A stretch of 64,000 nucleotides of DNA from Rhizobium sp. Leaf262 (GTDB lineage Bacteria; Pseudomonadota; Alphaproteobacteria; Rhizobiales; Rhizobiaceae). The notes under the pieces are model-generated. The model was not told the origin of the DNA, ran no database searches, and saw only the letters and a list, made by a program, of their open reading frames with translations. A program made the translations under genes and the position numbers. The stretch spans positions 133,945-197,944 of the forward strand of contig NZ_LMMM01000016.1 in NCBI RefSeq assembly GCF_001422245.1, read 5' to 3'. Position 1 is the first letter of the stretch. Every line of letters begins with the position of its first letter. Of this stretch, positions 26,461-35,899 are shown in pieces.

Positions 26461-27581
26461 TGGAAAACGCGATGCGAAAATTTCATGCCCTTCTGCCGCT
26501 CGCCTTTCTGATGAGCTTCGGCACCGCGCTGGCGCAGGATGTCGAACTGATGCCACCACCGCCGCTCGACCCGGTGAAGGTGCGCAGCGTGATGGCAAAG
26601 GCCGTGGATGGCTTCATCCGCCCCGGCTATGATGGCTTTCGCGATAGTGCCAGGGCGCTTGAGCGCAAGATGCAGGCGCTGTGTGCCGCCCCTTCCGCTG
26701 ACACGATGGCGGCGGCGAAGGCAGGCTTTGCAGATGCGACCCACGCATGGTCGGGTATCGAAATCGTCCGCGTCGGTCCTGTCATCGAGCAGAACCGGTT
26801 CGAGCGGGTGCTGTATTATCCCGACAAAAAGGGTCTTGGTCTCAAGCAGGTGCAGCGTTACCTCTCGGAAAAAGACGAGAGCGTAGCGACACCACAGGGT
26901 CTGCGAGCGAAGAGTGTCGCCGCGCAGGGCTTTGGGGCGCTGGAATATGTGCTGTACGGCACCGGTGCGGACGAGATTATGACCGACAAGAACGGTTTCC
27001 GTTGCCGCTATGGCGCGGCCATTGCAGGCAATGTCGCCAATATCGGCCAAGAGCTTTCCGATCTCTGGGACGCGCCGGATGGTACCGCAAAGAACTGGAA
27101 GGAACCGGGTCCTGATAATCCGGTGTTCCGTGACGAGCGCGAGGCTCTTGTGGCGCTGCTGGGCATCTTGGTGCACGGCTCCGAAGCCATTCGCGACCAA
27201 CGCATCGAGACCTTCTACAAGGGCCCGGACAACGTGAAGTTTCCGCGCACCGCGATCTACTGGCGCTCCGGCCTGACATGGAAAAGCATTGGCGACAATG
27301 TGGCTGCCGTGCAGGGCCTGTTGCACAAGGCTGGCATGAGCGATCTTCTGCCGCCCGACCAGCGCTCCATCATCGGCTCCATCGATTTCATTGCCAAATC
27401 CATGGTCCGCGTAGCGGGCACCATCGAGCCTGACGTCGAAAAGGCGCTTGATGATGACAAGGAGCGGGCCAAGGTGGATTATCTGCTGCTGAACGGCAAG
27501 GATTTGATCTACCGCATCAACGACCAGTATGGCGGGGCCATTGGCCTCAGCTCCGGTTTTTCCTTTTCGGATGGAGATTGA
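26460..27581 (+). CDS. Imelysin family protein, second paralogue
   Basis: A 373-residue exported protein. Signal peptide from about MRKFHALLPLAFLMSFGTALAQ. The segment that would hold the GxHxxE motif reads GFGALEYVLYG (about 160-170): the Glu is kept but the His position is Gly. The overall helical-bundle pattern and length fit imelysin-like proteins. The start ATG at 26460 overlaps the previous stop; an ATG four codons later (26472) may be the better start, since it puts MRKF directly before the hydrophobic core. Confidence 0.88.
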   Translation: MENAMRKFHALLPLAFLMSFGTALAQDVELMPPPPLDPVKVRSVMAKAVDGFIRPGYDGFRDSARALERKMQALCAAPSADTMAAAKAGFADATHAWSGIEIVRVGPVIEQNRFERVLYYPDKKGLGLKQVQRYLSEKDESVATPQGLRAKSVAAQGFGALEYVLYGTGADEIMTDKNGFRCRYGAAIAGNVANIGQELSDLWDAPDGTAKNWKEPGPDNPVFRDEREALVALLGILVHGSEAIRDQRIETFYKGPDNVKFPRTAIYWRSGLTWKSIGDNVAAVQGLLHKAGMSDLLPPDQRSIIGSIDFIAKSMVRVAGTIEPDVEKALDDDKERAKVDYLLLNGKDLIYRINDQYGGAIGLSSGFSFSDGD

Positions 27582-27584
27582 GCG

Positions 27585-28676
27585 GTGGCGCGCGACAAAC
27601 GGCTGCTGATCGATCGGCGCGCCTTTATCAAGGCCGCGGGATTGCCGTTTCTGGCGTCGCTTGCGCCTCGGTCTCTTTATGCGTTGGAGCGCACGGACGC
27701 GGTTTTCGCTTCAGCCTTCCGCGACCGTGATGGCGCATACGGCGTGGCGACGGTGAGCGAGGCAGGCGAGATCATCGACCGGCTGGTTCTGCCTGCCCGC
27801 GCCCATGGCATGGCGACTAGCCGTGCCACCGGGGTAACTGTCGCTTTTGCACGCAGGCCCGGCACCTTCTTCATGGCCTTCGACCCGGCGAAACGCCGCG
27901 AACCCATCGTCATGCACACGCCGGAGAACCGGCATTTCTACGGCCATGGGCAGTTTTCACCTGATGGATCGATCCTTTACGCCAGCGAAAACGACTTCGA
28001 CCGCAATCGCGGTGTGATCGGCCTCTACGATGCCCGTGATGGCTTCAGGCGCATTGGCGAATATGATGCACGCGGCATCGGCACCCACGACATGACGGTC
28101 AGCGATGACGGTCGGATGATCATCATTGCCAATGGTGGCATCGAGACCCACCCGGACTTTGGCCGCACCAAGCTCAACATCGACGCGATGGAGCCATCGC
28201 TGGTGCTGCTGGATGCGGCGACGGGACGGCTGATCCAGCGGCATGGGCTTGCGAAAAATTTGCGCCAGCTTTCGACCCGGCACGTCGATCTGGGCCGCGA
28301 CGGGCGCATCTGGTTTGCCTGCCAGTATGAGGGACCACGCAACGACCTGCCGCCCTTGGTGGGGCATTTCTCCAAGGGCGACGATCTGCGTTTCATCGAT
28401 CTGCCGGAGGAAACCACCGCAAGGCTGGCCAATTATGTCGGGGCTATCGCCATCAACCGGCGCGATGGCGTGGTGGGGCTGACATCGCCCAATGGCAACG
28501 CCAGCGTGACGCTAGACGAGAAAACTGGCAGAGTCGTTGGCGAAACTACGCTTCGCGAAGCGGCGGGTGTTGCCGCTGCCGCAAAAGGCATCGTTACCTC
28601 GTCTTATGACGGGCAATTCGGGGCGAAAACCAGTGCTGTGGCGTGGGACCAGCACATCGTCAGGCTTGCCGGCTAA
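27585..28676 (+). CDS. DUF1513 domain-containing exported protein
   Basis: A 363-residue protein with a probable Tat signal (DRRAFIKAAGLPFLASLAP, twin Arg at about 11-12) and a beta-propeller-like body with repeated strands such as GQFSPDGSILYASENDFD and THDMTVSDDGRMIIIANGG. DUF1513 genes commonly close imelysin/di-heme clusters. The family function is unknown. The start is GTG, 3 bp after the second imelysin stop. Confidence 0.87.
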   Translation: MARDKRLLIDRRAFIKAAGLPFLASLAPRSLYALERTDAVFASAFRDRDGAYGVATVSEAGEIIDRLVLPARAHGMATSRATGVTVAFARRPGTFFMAFDPAKRREPIVMHTPENRHFYGHGQFSPDGSILYASENDFDRNRGVIGLYDARDGFRRIGEYDARGIGTHDMTVSDDGRMIIIANGGIETHPDFGRTKLNIDAMEPSLVLLDAATGRLIQRHGLAKNLRQLSTRHVDLGRDGRIWFACQYEGPRNDLPPLVGHFSKGDDLRFIDLPEETTARLANYVGAIAINRRDGVVGLTSPNGNASVTLDEKTGRVVGETTLREAAGVAAAAKGIVTSSYDGQFGAKTSAVAWDQHIVRLAG

Positions 28677-28727
28677 ATTATTGAAATAGCGCTGGAACCA
28701 AAGCATCTTCTGCGCCTTTCATGTCAC

Positions 28728-29180
28728 ATGAAAAAAGCGCTGGTTTATCTCGTTTTCATCCTCGCCGTCGTTACCATCGGCGCCCTCATCGGCATGAACA
28801 ATGTGCCGGGCGAATGGTATCAATCGCTCAACAAACCGTTCTTCAACCCGCCCAACTGGATTTTCGGGCCGGTCTGGACCGCACTCTACATCATGATCGC
28901 CATTGCCGGTGCGCGCACATGGCTGCAGAGCCGCATGGGCGGGCGCATGCAGCTTTGGGGCAGCCAGATGCTGCTGAACTTCATGTGGTCGCCGATCTTT
29001 TTCACCATGGAAAGCCCCGTCGGCGCGCTCATTCTCATCGTGCCAATGCTGATCTGCGTCATCGCCTTTATCATCATGACATCGACGCGCGACCGGATCT
29101 CGATGTGGCTTTTCGTACCCTATGCGGCGTGGGTGTCCTTCGCCACGCTGCTGAATGCCAGCATCGTTTATCTGAATTAG
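28728..29180 (+). CDS. TspO/MBR family protein
   Basis: A 150-residue five-helix membrane protein. Family residues are seen at PFFNPPNWIFGPVWTALYIMIAIAGARTW, the Trp-rich second helix region, and LNFMWSPIFF in the third helix. TspO proteins bind porphyrins and cholesterol-like ligands and affect tetrapyrrole and stress responses in alphaproteobacteria. It stands alone, 51 bp after the DUF1513 gene. Confidence 0.93.
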   Translation: MKKALVYLVFILAVVTIGALIGMNNVPGEWYQSLNKPFFNPPNWIFGPVWTALYIMIAIAGARTWLQSRMGGRMQLWGSQMLLNFMWSPIFFTMESPVGALILIVPMLICVIAFIIMTSTRDRISMWLFVPYAAWVSFATLLNASIVYLN

Positions 29181-29250
29181 CACACGTCCTCCCCTTGCCA
29201 TGTCGTGATCAACGCGCCATGTCTTGTCAAAGAACAGGAAAGGCAGGGGA

Positions 29251-29700
29251 ATGGATTTCACCGATCCCGGCGATTTTCGCCAGCGGATAGAAAAGAGCTT
29301 CGCACGCCAGGGCGTCGTTCAGGCCATCAACGCCGAGATTTCGCGCATCGAGCACCGGCTGGTGGAAATCGAGCTGCCGTTTCATCCCAAGTTGACGCAA
29401 CAGCACGGTATTCTCCACGCAGGCGTCATTGCCGCAGCCCTCGATACCGCCTGCACCTATGCCGCCTATACGATCATCGAGCCGGACGCTTCGCTGCTGA
29501 CCATCGAGTTCAAGGTCAACCTGATGTCGCCGGGGCGCGGAGAGCGGTTTCTGTTTCGCGGAGAAATCACCAAGCCGGGCAGCAACATCATCGTGGCAGA
29601 TGGCCGGGCCTATGCGCTGTCCGATGGACCAGCCAAGCTGATTGCCTCCATGACCGGTACGATGATGGTGATGAAGGGCCGCGAAGGTTTTGACGAATGA
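29251..29700 (+). CDS. PaaI family thioesterase (hotdog fold)
   Basis: A 149-residue hotdog-fold protein. The core helix HGILHAGVIAAALDTACTYAAY (about 51-72) contains the conserved HxG and the Asp that serves as catalytic acid in PaaI-type thioesterases, followed by IEFKVNLMSPGRGERFLFRGEI. The acyl-CoA substrate is unknown. The start is MDFTDPGDF, behind GCAGGGGA. It overlaps the nucleosidase gene by 4 bp. Confidence 0.88.
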   Translation: MDFTDPGDFRQRIEKSFARQGVVQAINAEISRIEHRLVEIELPFHPKLTQQHGILHAGVIAAALDTACTYAAYTIIEPDASLLTIEFKVNLMSPGRGERFLFRGEITKPGSNIIVADGRAYALSDGPAKLIASMTGTMMVMKGREGFDE

Positions 29701-30335
29701 GCTATGAGATCGTGGATGTGGCGGGCAAGCGCCTGCTGTTCGTTATGGCAGCAGATGCCGAATATGGCCCGCACCTGAAGGCGCGTTTCAAGCCGCTGAT
29801 GACAGGTGTCGGCCCGGTGGAGGCAGCGGTATCGCTGACGATGACTCTGAGCGAGCTGCAAGCCGCCGGTCACCTGCCCCATCTCGTCGTATCGCTTGGT
29901 TCTGCCGGGTCTCGTGTGCTGGAGCAGGCGGAGGTCTATCAGGCCACCTCTGTCTCCTACCGCGATATGGATGCGTCCGCCTTCGGTTTTCAGAAGGGCT
30001 GCACACCGTTTCTCGATCTGCCCGCAGAGATTCCACTGCCGCTGCGCATTCCCGGCGTGGCTGAGGCGCGGCTCTCTACCGGTGCCAATGTCGTCTCCGG
30101 TGCTGCCTATGACGGGGTGGATGCTGAGATGGTGGAGATGGAGACATTCGCTATTTTGCGCGCCTGTCAGCGGTTCGATGTGGCGCTGATCGGTCTGCGC
30201 GGAATCTCCGATGGCAAGGCGGATGTGCATCATATCGATGACTGGACGGAGTATCTGCATGTGATCGATGAGAAGCTGGCCGACGCTGTGGACAGGCTGT
30301 GCAGCGCAATAGAAGATGGCAGCATTTCGCTCTAA
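29697..30335 (+). CDS. 5'-methylthioadenosine/S-adenosylhomocysteine nucleosidase-like protein
   Basis: A 212-residue nucleoside phosphorylase-fold protein. It opens with LLFVMAADAEYGPHL, resembling the MtnN N terminus with its catalytic acid, has the GVGPVEAAVSLT loop, and ends with VEMETFAILRACQRF and LRGISDGK, where the Glu/Asp contacts the ribose and purine. It likely cleaves MTA and SAH. Its ATG overlaps the previous stop, so it is cotranslated with the thioesterase. Confidence 0.88.
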   Translation: MSYEIVDVAGKRLLFVMAADAEYGPHLKARFKPLMTGVGPVEAAVSLTMTLSELQAAGHLPHLVVSLGSAGSRVLEQAEVYQATSVSYRDMDASAFGFQKGCTPFLDLPAEIPLPLRIPGVAEARLSTGANVVSGAAYDGVDAEMVEMETFAILRACQRFDVALIGLRGISDGKADVHHIDDWTEYLHVIDEKLADAVDRLCSAIEDGSISL

Positions 30336-30419
30336 AACTCTTGCGTAGCCGCTTATTTTCTGGCTTTTCAGGCCATGTCACGGGTTGCCTAAAGCCCCGG
30401 ATTTCTTTAAAGGCTCGCC

Positions 30420-31997
30420 ATGACCCATATAGCCCATCCCGACAGCATCCTCATCATCGATTTCGGCAGCCAGGTGACGCAGCTTATTGCGCGCCGTGTT
30501 CGCGAAGCCGGAGTCTATTGCGAAATCCACCCGTTCCAGAACGCCGCAGAGGCATTCGAGAAGCTGGCGCCAAAAGGCGTGATCTTCTCCGGCGGCCCAG
30601 CATCGGTGACCGCAGAGGGAAGCCCGCGCGCACCGCAGGCGGTGTTCGATGCAGGCATTCCGATCCTCGGCATCTGCTACGGCCAGCAGACGCTGTGCAC
30701 GCAGCTGGGTGGTGCTGTTGAGGGTGGCCATGCGGCGGAATTCGGTCGCGCCGATATCGAGATCAAGAAGGCAAGCCCGCTATTCGACGGTTTCTGGGAA
30801 CTGGGCGGACGTTACCCGGTGTGGATGAGCCATGGCGACCGCGTGACGAAGCTGCCCGCAGGCTTCGAAGTGGCCGCGACCTCTGAAAACGCGCCCTTTG
30901 CCATCGCCGTCAATGAAGAGCGCCGCTATTACACCACGATGTTCCACCCGGAGGTCATGCACACGCCTGATGGTGCAAAACTTCTGTCCAACTTCGTGCA
31001 CAAGATCGTCGGCCTGAAATCCGACTGGACCATGGCTGCCTACCGCGCCGAAATGATCCGCAAAATCCGCGAGCAGGTTGGCACCGGGCGCGTCATCTGC
31101 GGCCTGTCCGGTGGAGTCGATTCCTCGGTTGCTGCTGTCCTGATCCATGAAGCCATCGGCGACCAGCTGACCTGCATCTATGTCGACCACGGCATGATGC
31201 GTCTGGCCGAGAGCCAGCAGGTCGTCAGCATGTTCCGCGACCACTACAACATTCCGCTGGTGCATGTGGATGCGTCCGATCTGTTCCTCGGCGAACTCGA
31301 CGGTGTTTCCGACCCCGAAACCAAGCGCAAGACCATCGGCCGTCTATTCATCGAGACGTTCGAGGCCGAAGCCGCCAAGATCGCCTCCGACGGCAGGGGC
31401 GCACCGGCTTTCCTCGCACAGGGTACGCTGTACCCTGACGTCATCGAAAGCGTGTCCTTCTCCGGTGGTCCTTCGGTCACCATCAAGAGCCACCACAATG
31501 TCGGCGGTCTTCCAGAGCGCATGAACATGAAGCTGGTAGAGCCGCTGCGTGAGTTGTTCAAGGACGAAGTCCGGGCGCTGGGCCGCGAACTCGGCCTACC
31601 CGAGAGCTTCATCGGCCGCCACCCCTTCCCGGGCCCGGGTCTCGCGATCCGATGCCCCGGCGTCGTCACGCGCGAAAAGCTCGACATTCTGCGCAAGGCT
31701 GACGCCATCTATCTGGATGAAATCCGCAAGGCCGGTCTCTACGACACCATCTGGCAGGCCTTCGCCGTTCTGCTGCCGGTGCAGACCGTTGGCGTCATGG
31801 GCGATTACCGCACCTACGACTTCGTCTGCGCGCTCCGCGCCGTAACTTCCGTGGACGGCATGACAGCGGATTTCTACCCCTACGACATGAACTTCCTGGG
31901 CCGTGCGGCAACCCGCATCATCAACGAAGTCAAGGGCATCAACCGCGTGGTGTATGACGTGACGAGCAAGCCACCGGGTACTATCGAATGGGAATAA
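30420..31997 (+). CDS. GMP synthase (glutamine-hydrolysing)
   Basis: A 525-residue enzyme that aminates XMP to GMP. The N-terminal class I glutamine amidotransferase has the Cys in [11 protein letters not shown] (about 82-92) and the His-Glu pair in FHPEVMHT. The ATP pyrophosphatase P-loop is [14 protein letters not shown] (about 228-241). The C-terminal dimerisation domain ends KPPGTIEWE, as in all GuaA proteins. A terminator follows. Confidence 0.97.
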   Translation: MTHIAHPDSILIIDFGSQVTQLIARRVREAGVYCEIHPFQNAAEAFEKLAPKGVIFSGGPASVTAEGSPRAPQAVFDAGIPILGICYGQQTLCTQLGGAVEGGHAAEFGRADIEIKKASPLFDGFWELGGRYPVWMSHGDRVTKLPAGFEVAATSENAPFAIAVNEERRYYTTMFHPEVMHTPDGAKLLSNFVHKIVGLKSDWTMAAYRAEMIRKIREQVGTGRVICGLSGGVDSSVAAVLIHEAIGDQLTCIYVDHGMMRLAESQQVVSMFRDHYNIPLVHVDASDLFLGELDGVSDPETKRKTIGRLFIETFEAEAAKIASDGRGAPAFLAQGTLYPDVIESVSFSGGPSVTIKSHHNVGGLPERMNMKLVEPLRELFKDEVRALGRELGLPESFIGRHPFPGPGLAIRCPGVVTREKLDILRKADAIYLDEIRKAGLYDTIWQAFAVLLPVQTVGVMGDYRTYDFVCALRAVTSVDGMTADFYPYDMNFLGRAATRIINEVKGINRVVYDVTSKPPGTIEWE

Positions 31998-32020
31998 GGC
32001 CGGTTTGATGGCGTGATTTG

Positions 32021-32055
32021 GCCGGGTTCCGTCTAAAGACAGAGCCCGGCTTTTG
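32021..32055 (+). terminator. Terminator after guaA
   Basis: GCCGGG pairs with CCCGGC around a 17-base loop holding a second short pairing (GTCT with AGAC), followed by TTTTG. It starts 24 bp after the guaA stop. Confidence 0.75.
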
Positions 32056-32121
32056 TTTGGGCGTTGAAATGATGCCCACACAGGCTACACTATCGGCGGT
32101 CCTGATTTTCATTTGGGGAAA

Positions 32122-32322
32122 ATGGTGTCAGAGAATAAAAACATTATCGAAACGACGTCTTTAACGGGACGGGTTCCCGCTCACGAAGCGCCGATGGCGT
32201 TCCCGCTCACAAAACCGCAAGAGGTCTTTGGGATGCTAGCGTTCAATGGAATGGCAAAAACGTTGGATGATATGGATCAGGCTGTTCTGGCGGAAGCAAG
32301 CCGAAGCCACAAGGACGTTTGA
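32122..32322 (+). CDS. Small hypothetical protein, about 66 residues
   Basis: I do not recognise it. It is charged, with no signal peptide or membrane segment. The N-terminal part contains two copies of the 12-base word GTTCCCGCTCAC (32173-32184 and 32199-32210) read in different frames. A GGGGA stretch lies 2 bases before the ATG at 32122 but 5 before the GTG at 32125, so the GTG may be the true start. Coding status is likely but not certain. Confidence 0.45.
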   Translation: MVSENKNIIETTSLTGRVPAHEAPMAFPLTKPQEVFGMLAFNGMAKTLDDMDQAVLAEASRSHKDV

Positions 32323-32438
32323 CCCGTAGATCATGTCACAAAGGCAGCAGAGGCCGCCTGTCATCGATATATTGCGAAGCGTCATTGCTGCAAAATACTG
32401 CAGCTCGTAAAACACAGGCGCATCCCGCCTCATGCCAA

Positions 32439-32460
32439 GGCGAGGCCATCATGCCTCGCC
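32439..32460. terminator. Perfect 8-bp hairpin downstream of a small minus-strand gene
   Basis: GGCGAGGC, loop CATCAT, GCCTCGCC. It lies 15 bp past the stop of the minus-strand gene at 32476-32643. No strong T tract follows on either side, so it may stabilise the 3' end rather than terminate. Confidence 0.5.
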
Positions 32461-32475
32461 AGCGTCAGTTCAAGA

Positions 32476-32643
32476 TTAGAGCTGAACCTTGTCGAAAGCC
32501 TTGCGGTCGATGCCGAGCGCGTCGAGGTCTGCGCCAGCTGGCTTGCGGTGGGAACGGACAGCTGCGGAAACTGCAAGAGCCGCACCGAAAACGGCAAAGG
32601 TTTCGCCAAAGAATTTACGGGATGTCTTAGCAACGTTACGCAT
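32476..32643 (-). CDS. Small conserved-looking protein, 55 residues
   Basis: The protein begins MRNVAKTSRKFFGETFAVFG and ends DALGIDRKAFDKVQL. A basic N terminus is followed by one hydrophobic stretch (FAVFGAALAVSAAV, about 17-30) that could be a membrane helix or signal anchor, then a charged tail. A strong GGAGAAA ribosome site sits 6 bases before the ATG. Codon use is like that of neighbouring genes. I cannot name the family. Confidence 0.65.
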   Translation of the reverse strand: MRNVAKTSRKFFGETFAVFGAALAVSAAVRSHRKPAGADLDALGIDRKAFDKVQL

Positions 32644-32839
32644 GTGGGTTTCTCCTTCGTGTTGCCCAGAATATGAGCATTCGGAGACTTTTGCACAACT
32701 CATGATATAGCAGACAAGCCATGCAGCTTAGCTCGAACTCGTTTGGATGACAGCCCATGCAACTTTGCATAGCTCATTGGATGTTGAACGCGGCCGCTAT
32801 TTTGCTATTCATTGGGAAGGGCATGAAAAGGCTGATGAT

Positions 32840-33187
32840 ATGACGATTACGATTTACGGCATCAAGAACTGCGACACGATGAAGAAGGTGCGCAGCTGGC
32901 TGGACGCTGAAGGTATCGATTATGCGTTTCATGACTATAAAAGCGCCGGGATCGATGCGGCCCATCTCAATGCCTGGTGCGATGCTGCCGGTTGGGAAAC
33001 GGTGCTGAACCGCGCTGGCACCACCTTCAAGAAGCTGGACGAGACCGAAAAGGCTGACCTCAACCGCGAAAAGGCGATTGGGCTGATGTCGGCGCAGCCT
33101 TCCATGATCAAGCGGCCGGTTCTGGAGGCCAAGGGCAAGATCACGGTTGGCTTCAAGCCTGACACCTATGCAACGCTGTTCGGTTAG
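32840..33187 (+). CDS. ArsC/Spx family protein (YffB-like)
   Basis: A 115-residue thioredoxin-like protein. ITIYGIKNCDTMKKVRSWLD (about 3-22) holds the single redox cysteine in the NCDTM context of YffB-like members. The conserved helix follows, then QPSMIKRPVLE with the Arg-Pro seen in ArsC proteins. It is more likely a glutathione-dependent reductase of unknown target than a true arsenate reductase. The start ATG is chosen at MTITIYG. It precedes the YbaK gene by 9 bp. Confidence 0.87.
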   Translation: MTITIYGIKNCDTMKKVRSWLDAEGIDYAFHDYKSAGIDAAHLNAWCDAAGWETVLNRAGTTFKKLDETEKADLNREKAIGLMSAQPSMIKRPVLEAKGKITVGFKPDTYATLFG

Positions 33188-33196
33188 GGCAGCGCC

Positions 33197-33673
33197 ATGT
33201 CGAAAACGACGCGTGCGACGCAGGTGCTGACCAAGGCTGGTATTTCCTTCACAACCGCGACCTATGACTACGATCCGAATGCCGAGCGCATCGGCCTTCA
33301 GGCGGCAGAGGCCATCGGGGCCGAGCCGCATCTGGTGCTGAAAACCTTGATGGCCGAGGTGGATGGCAAGGCGGTCTGCGTTGTCGTGCCATCCGACCAT
33401 GAGGTCAGCATGAAGAAGCTGGCGGCGGCCTTTGGCGGCAAATCTGCGCAGATGATGAAGCCTGACAATGCCGAGCGGGCAACCGGCTACCATGTCGGCG
33501 GCATCAGCCCTTTTGGTCAGAAAAAGCAGATGCCGACGGCCATCGAGATCCAGGCCATGGGCCATGATCTCGTCTATATGAATGGCGGGCAGCGTGGGTT
33601 GCAGGTGCGCCTTTCGCCTCGGGATGCGTTGTCCGTTTTGAAAGCCATCGCTGCACCGCTGGTGAGCGAATAG
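33197..33673 (+). CDS. Cys-tRNA(Pro)/aminoacyl-tRNA deacylase, YbaK/EbsC family
   Basis: A 158-residue editing protein that hydrolyses mischarged aminoacyl-tRNA in trans, keeping Cys off tRNA-Pro. Marks are AEAIGAEPHLVLKTLMAEVDGKAVCVVVP with the conserved Lys, and the C-terminal GYHVGGISPFGQKKQMPTAI loop with the family GGISP motif. The length matches E. coli YbaK (159). It is in operon with the ArsC-like gene. Confidence 0.9.
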   Translation: MSKTTRATQVLTKAGISFTTATYDYDPNAERIGLQAAEAIGAEPHLVLKTLMAEVDGKAVCVVVPSDHEVSMKKLAAAFGGKSAQMMKPDNAERATGYHVGGISPFGQKKQMPTAIEIQAMGHDLVYMNGGQRGLQVRLSPRDALSVLKAIAAPLVSE

Positions 33674-33747
33674 CGAGAAAGCCGGTTGGCTTTCGCCGCG
33701 AATGGGCTATGTTTTGCGCCTCCTATTGAAGCATATGAAGGCGCATC

Positions 33748-34986
33748 ATGACAGTTTCTCCCATCGATCCCGTCAAACTCGAAAAACTGGCCGAAGTTGC
33801 CATCAAGGTCGGGCTGCAATTGCAGAAGGATCAGGATCTAGTCATCACCGCGCCGCTGGCAGCTCTGCCGCTGGTGCGGTTTCTGACCAAGCATGCCTAT
33901 ATGGCGGGCAGCGGTCTGGTGACGACCTTCTATTCCGACGAAGAGACGACGCTGGCCCGTTACGCCCACGCCAGCGATGCCAATTTCGACAAGGCATCCA
34001 GTTGGCTCTATGAGGGCATGGCGAAGGCCTATGCCAATGGCGCGGCACGTCTCGCGATTTCCGGTGACAACCCGATGTTGCTGGCGGATGCAGATCCGGC
34101 CAAGGTGGCGCGCGCCAACAAGGCCAATTCCACGGCTTACAAGCCAGCGCTGGAGAAGATTTCCAATTTCGACATTAACTGGAACATCATCTCCTACCCC
34201 AACCCCTCCTGGGCCAAACAGGTGTTTCCCGGAATTCCCGAAGACGAGGCCGTAAAGAAGCTGGCGGATGCGATTTTCGCTGCATCCCGCGTCGATCTGG
34301 CCGATCCGGTGGCGGCGTGGGCGCAGCACAATGCCAACCTCGCCAAGCGCTCCAAGTGGCTCAACGGCGAGCGTTTCGCCGCGCTGCATTTCACCGGCCC
34401 CGGCACGGATGTGACCATCGGCCTGGCCGACAGCCATGAATGGCATGGCGGCGCGTCCATGGCCAAGAATGGCGTGACCTGCAACCCGAACATTCCAACC
34501 GAAGAGGTCTTTACAACGCCGCATGCGCTGCGGGTGGATGGTTACGTCTCCAGCACCAAGCCGCTGTCGCATCAGGGCACGCTGATCGACAATATTCAGG
34601 TCAAGTTTGAGGCAGGTCGCATCGTGGAGGCCAAGGCTTCCAAGGGTGAGGCCGTGCTGAACAAGGTGCTGGATACGGATGAGGGCGCGCGGCGTCTGGG
34701 CGAAGTGGCGCTGGTGCCGCATTCCTCGCCCATCTCGGCCAGCGGCATTCTGTTTTATAACACGCTGTTCGATGAGAATGCCTCCTGCCACATTGCGTTG
34801 GGACAGTGCTATTCCAAGTGCTTCCTCGATGGTGCTTCGCTGAGCCAAGACCAGATCAAGGCACAGGGCGGCAATTCCAGTCTCATCCACATCGACTGGA
34901 TGATCGGCTCCGACAAGGTGGATATCGACGGCGTCAGAGCCGATGGCTCGAAGGTACCTGTGATGCGCAAGGGCGAGTGGGCCTGA
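33748..34986 (+). CDS. Aminopeptidase, M29 family (PepS/AmpS-like)
   Basis: A 412-residue dinuclear-metal aminopeptidase. Residues expected to bind the cocatalytic metals are seen in GEVALVPHSSPIS (Glu), NTLFDENASCHIALG (Glu and His) and SSLIHIDWMIGS (His, Asp) towards the C terminus. The N-terminal portion GLQLQKDQDLVITAPLAALPLVR is typical. It likely trims N-terminal residues in the cytoplasm. The start ATG at 33748 has AGGCGCATC upstream. Confidence 0.9.
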   Translation: MTVSPIDPVKLEKLAEVAIKVGLQLQKDQDLVITAPLAALPLVRFLTKHAYMAGSGLVTTFYSDEETTLARYAHASDANFDKASSWLYEGMAKAYANGAARLAISGDNPMLLADADPAKVARANKANSTAYKPALEKISNFDINWNIISYPNPSWAKQVFPGIPEDEAVKKLADAIFAASRVDLADPVAAWAQHNANLAKRSKWLNGERFAALHFTGPGTDVTIGLADSHEWHGGASMAKNGVTCNPNIPTEEVFTTPHALRVDGYVSSTKPLSHQGTLIDNIQVKFEAGRIVEAKASKGEAVLNKVLDTDEGARRLGEVALVPHSSPISASGILFYNTLFDENASCHIALGQCYSKCFLDGASLSQDQIKAQGGNSSLIHIDWMIGSDKVDIDGVRADGSKVPVMRKGEWA

Positions 34987-34992
34987 TAGGCG

Positions 34993-35856
34993 CTATCGGG
35001 GTGCCTGGCTTTTCTGGCTGAGCCAGACGCTGAACAGCACCATGATGAAACCGGCAATCTGTGCCGGCGCGAGGTTTTGGCCGAGCGCCAGCCAGCCCAG
35101 AAGCGTGGCGGTGACGGGGCTTAGAAACCCGAGCGATGCCGCCACCGAAGGTTCTATGCGGGCCAGTCCGCGGAACCACAGGAGATAGGTGAAAGCCGCA
35201 CCGATCAACCCGAGATAGGCCATGCCCAGCACGTTCTGGCTCGTGAGAGCAGGCAATGCTGGCTCCATAAACAGCGCCACCGGCACCAGCAGAAGCCCAC
35301 CCGCCGTCAGTTGCCACGCCGTAAAGGTGAGGTTGGAAACCGGCGGCTGCCAGCGGCGGGTCAACACCGTTCCGAAAGCCATAGACACCGCACCAGCAAG
35401 GGCGGCGGCAATACCGACAGGATCAAGCGTGGCATGCGGTGTCAGCACCAGAAACGCCACGCCCGCCATGCCGATGAGGCCCGCGACGATGGTGAGTGCG
35501 CGAATATCTCTTCCCAGAAAAAGCCGCGACAGGGCAATAACGATCAATGGCTGCACCGCGCCCACGGTGGCAGCGACGCCGCCCGGCAAGCGATAAGCCG
35601 AAACGAACAGCATGGCCCAGAAGAAGGCGAAGTTCAGCGCGCCCAGAATGAAGGCACGGGCCCACCAGATGCCGAATGGCAACTTGCGCACCAGAAGCAG
35701 CAACAACAGACCAGCAGGCAGTGCCCGCAGCATGGCGACATGCATGGGGTAACCCAGCGGCAAAAACGATGTGGTGACGATGTAAGTGCTGCCCCAGATG
35801 GCCGGAGCAATGCCCGTCATGACGACGTCGGCGATATAACTTGGATTTTTCTTCAT
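34993..35856 (-). CDS. EamA/DMT family transporter
   Basis: A 287-residue membrane protein with about ten hydrophobic helices in two EamA repeats, ending in a short basic tail. Conserved bits include APAIWGSTYIVTTSFLPLG near the N terminus and the second-repeat ALAGAVSMAFGTVLTRRW and AYLGLIGAAFTYLLWFRGLARI. The exported compound is unknown. It is divergent from a MarR gene with a perfect palindrome between them, pointing to MarR control. Confidence 0.88.
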   Translation of the reverse strand: MKKNPSYIADVVMTGIAPAIWGSTYIVTTSFLPLGYPMHVAMLRALPAGLLLLLLVRKLPFGIWWARAFILGALNFAFFWAMLFVSAYRLPGGVAATVGAVQPLIVIALSRLFLGRDIRALTIVAGLIGMAGVAFLVLTPHATLDPVGIAAALAGAVSMAFGTVLTRRWQPPVSNLTFTAWQLTAGGLLLVPVALFMEPALPALTSQNVLGMAYLGLIGAAFTYLLWFRGLARIEPSVAASLGFLSPVTATLLGWLALGQNLAPAQIAGFIMVLFSVWLSQKSQAPR

Positions 35857-35899
35857 TTCAAGAATCTCTATATCAAGATAAATGCATGATACGCGCTTT

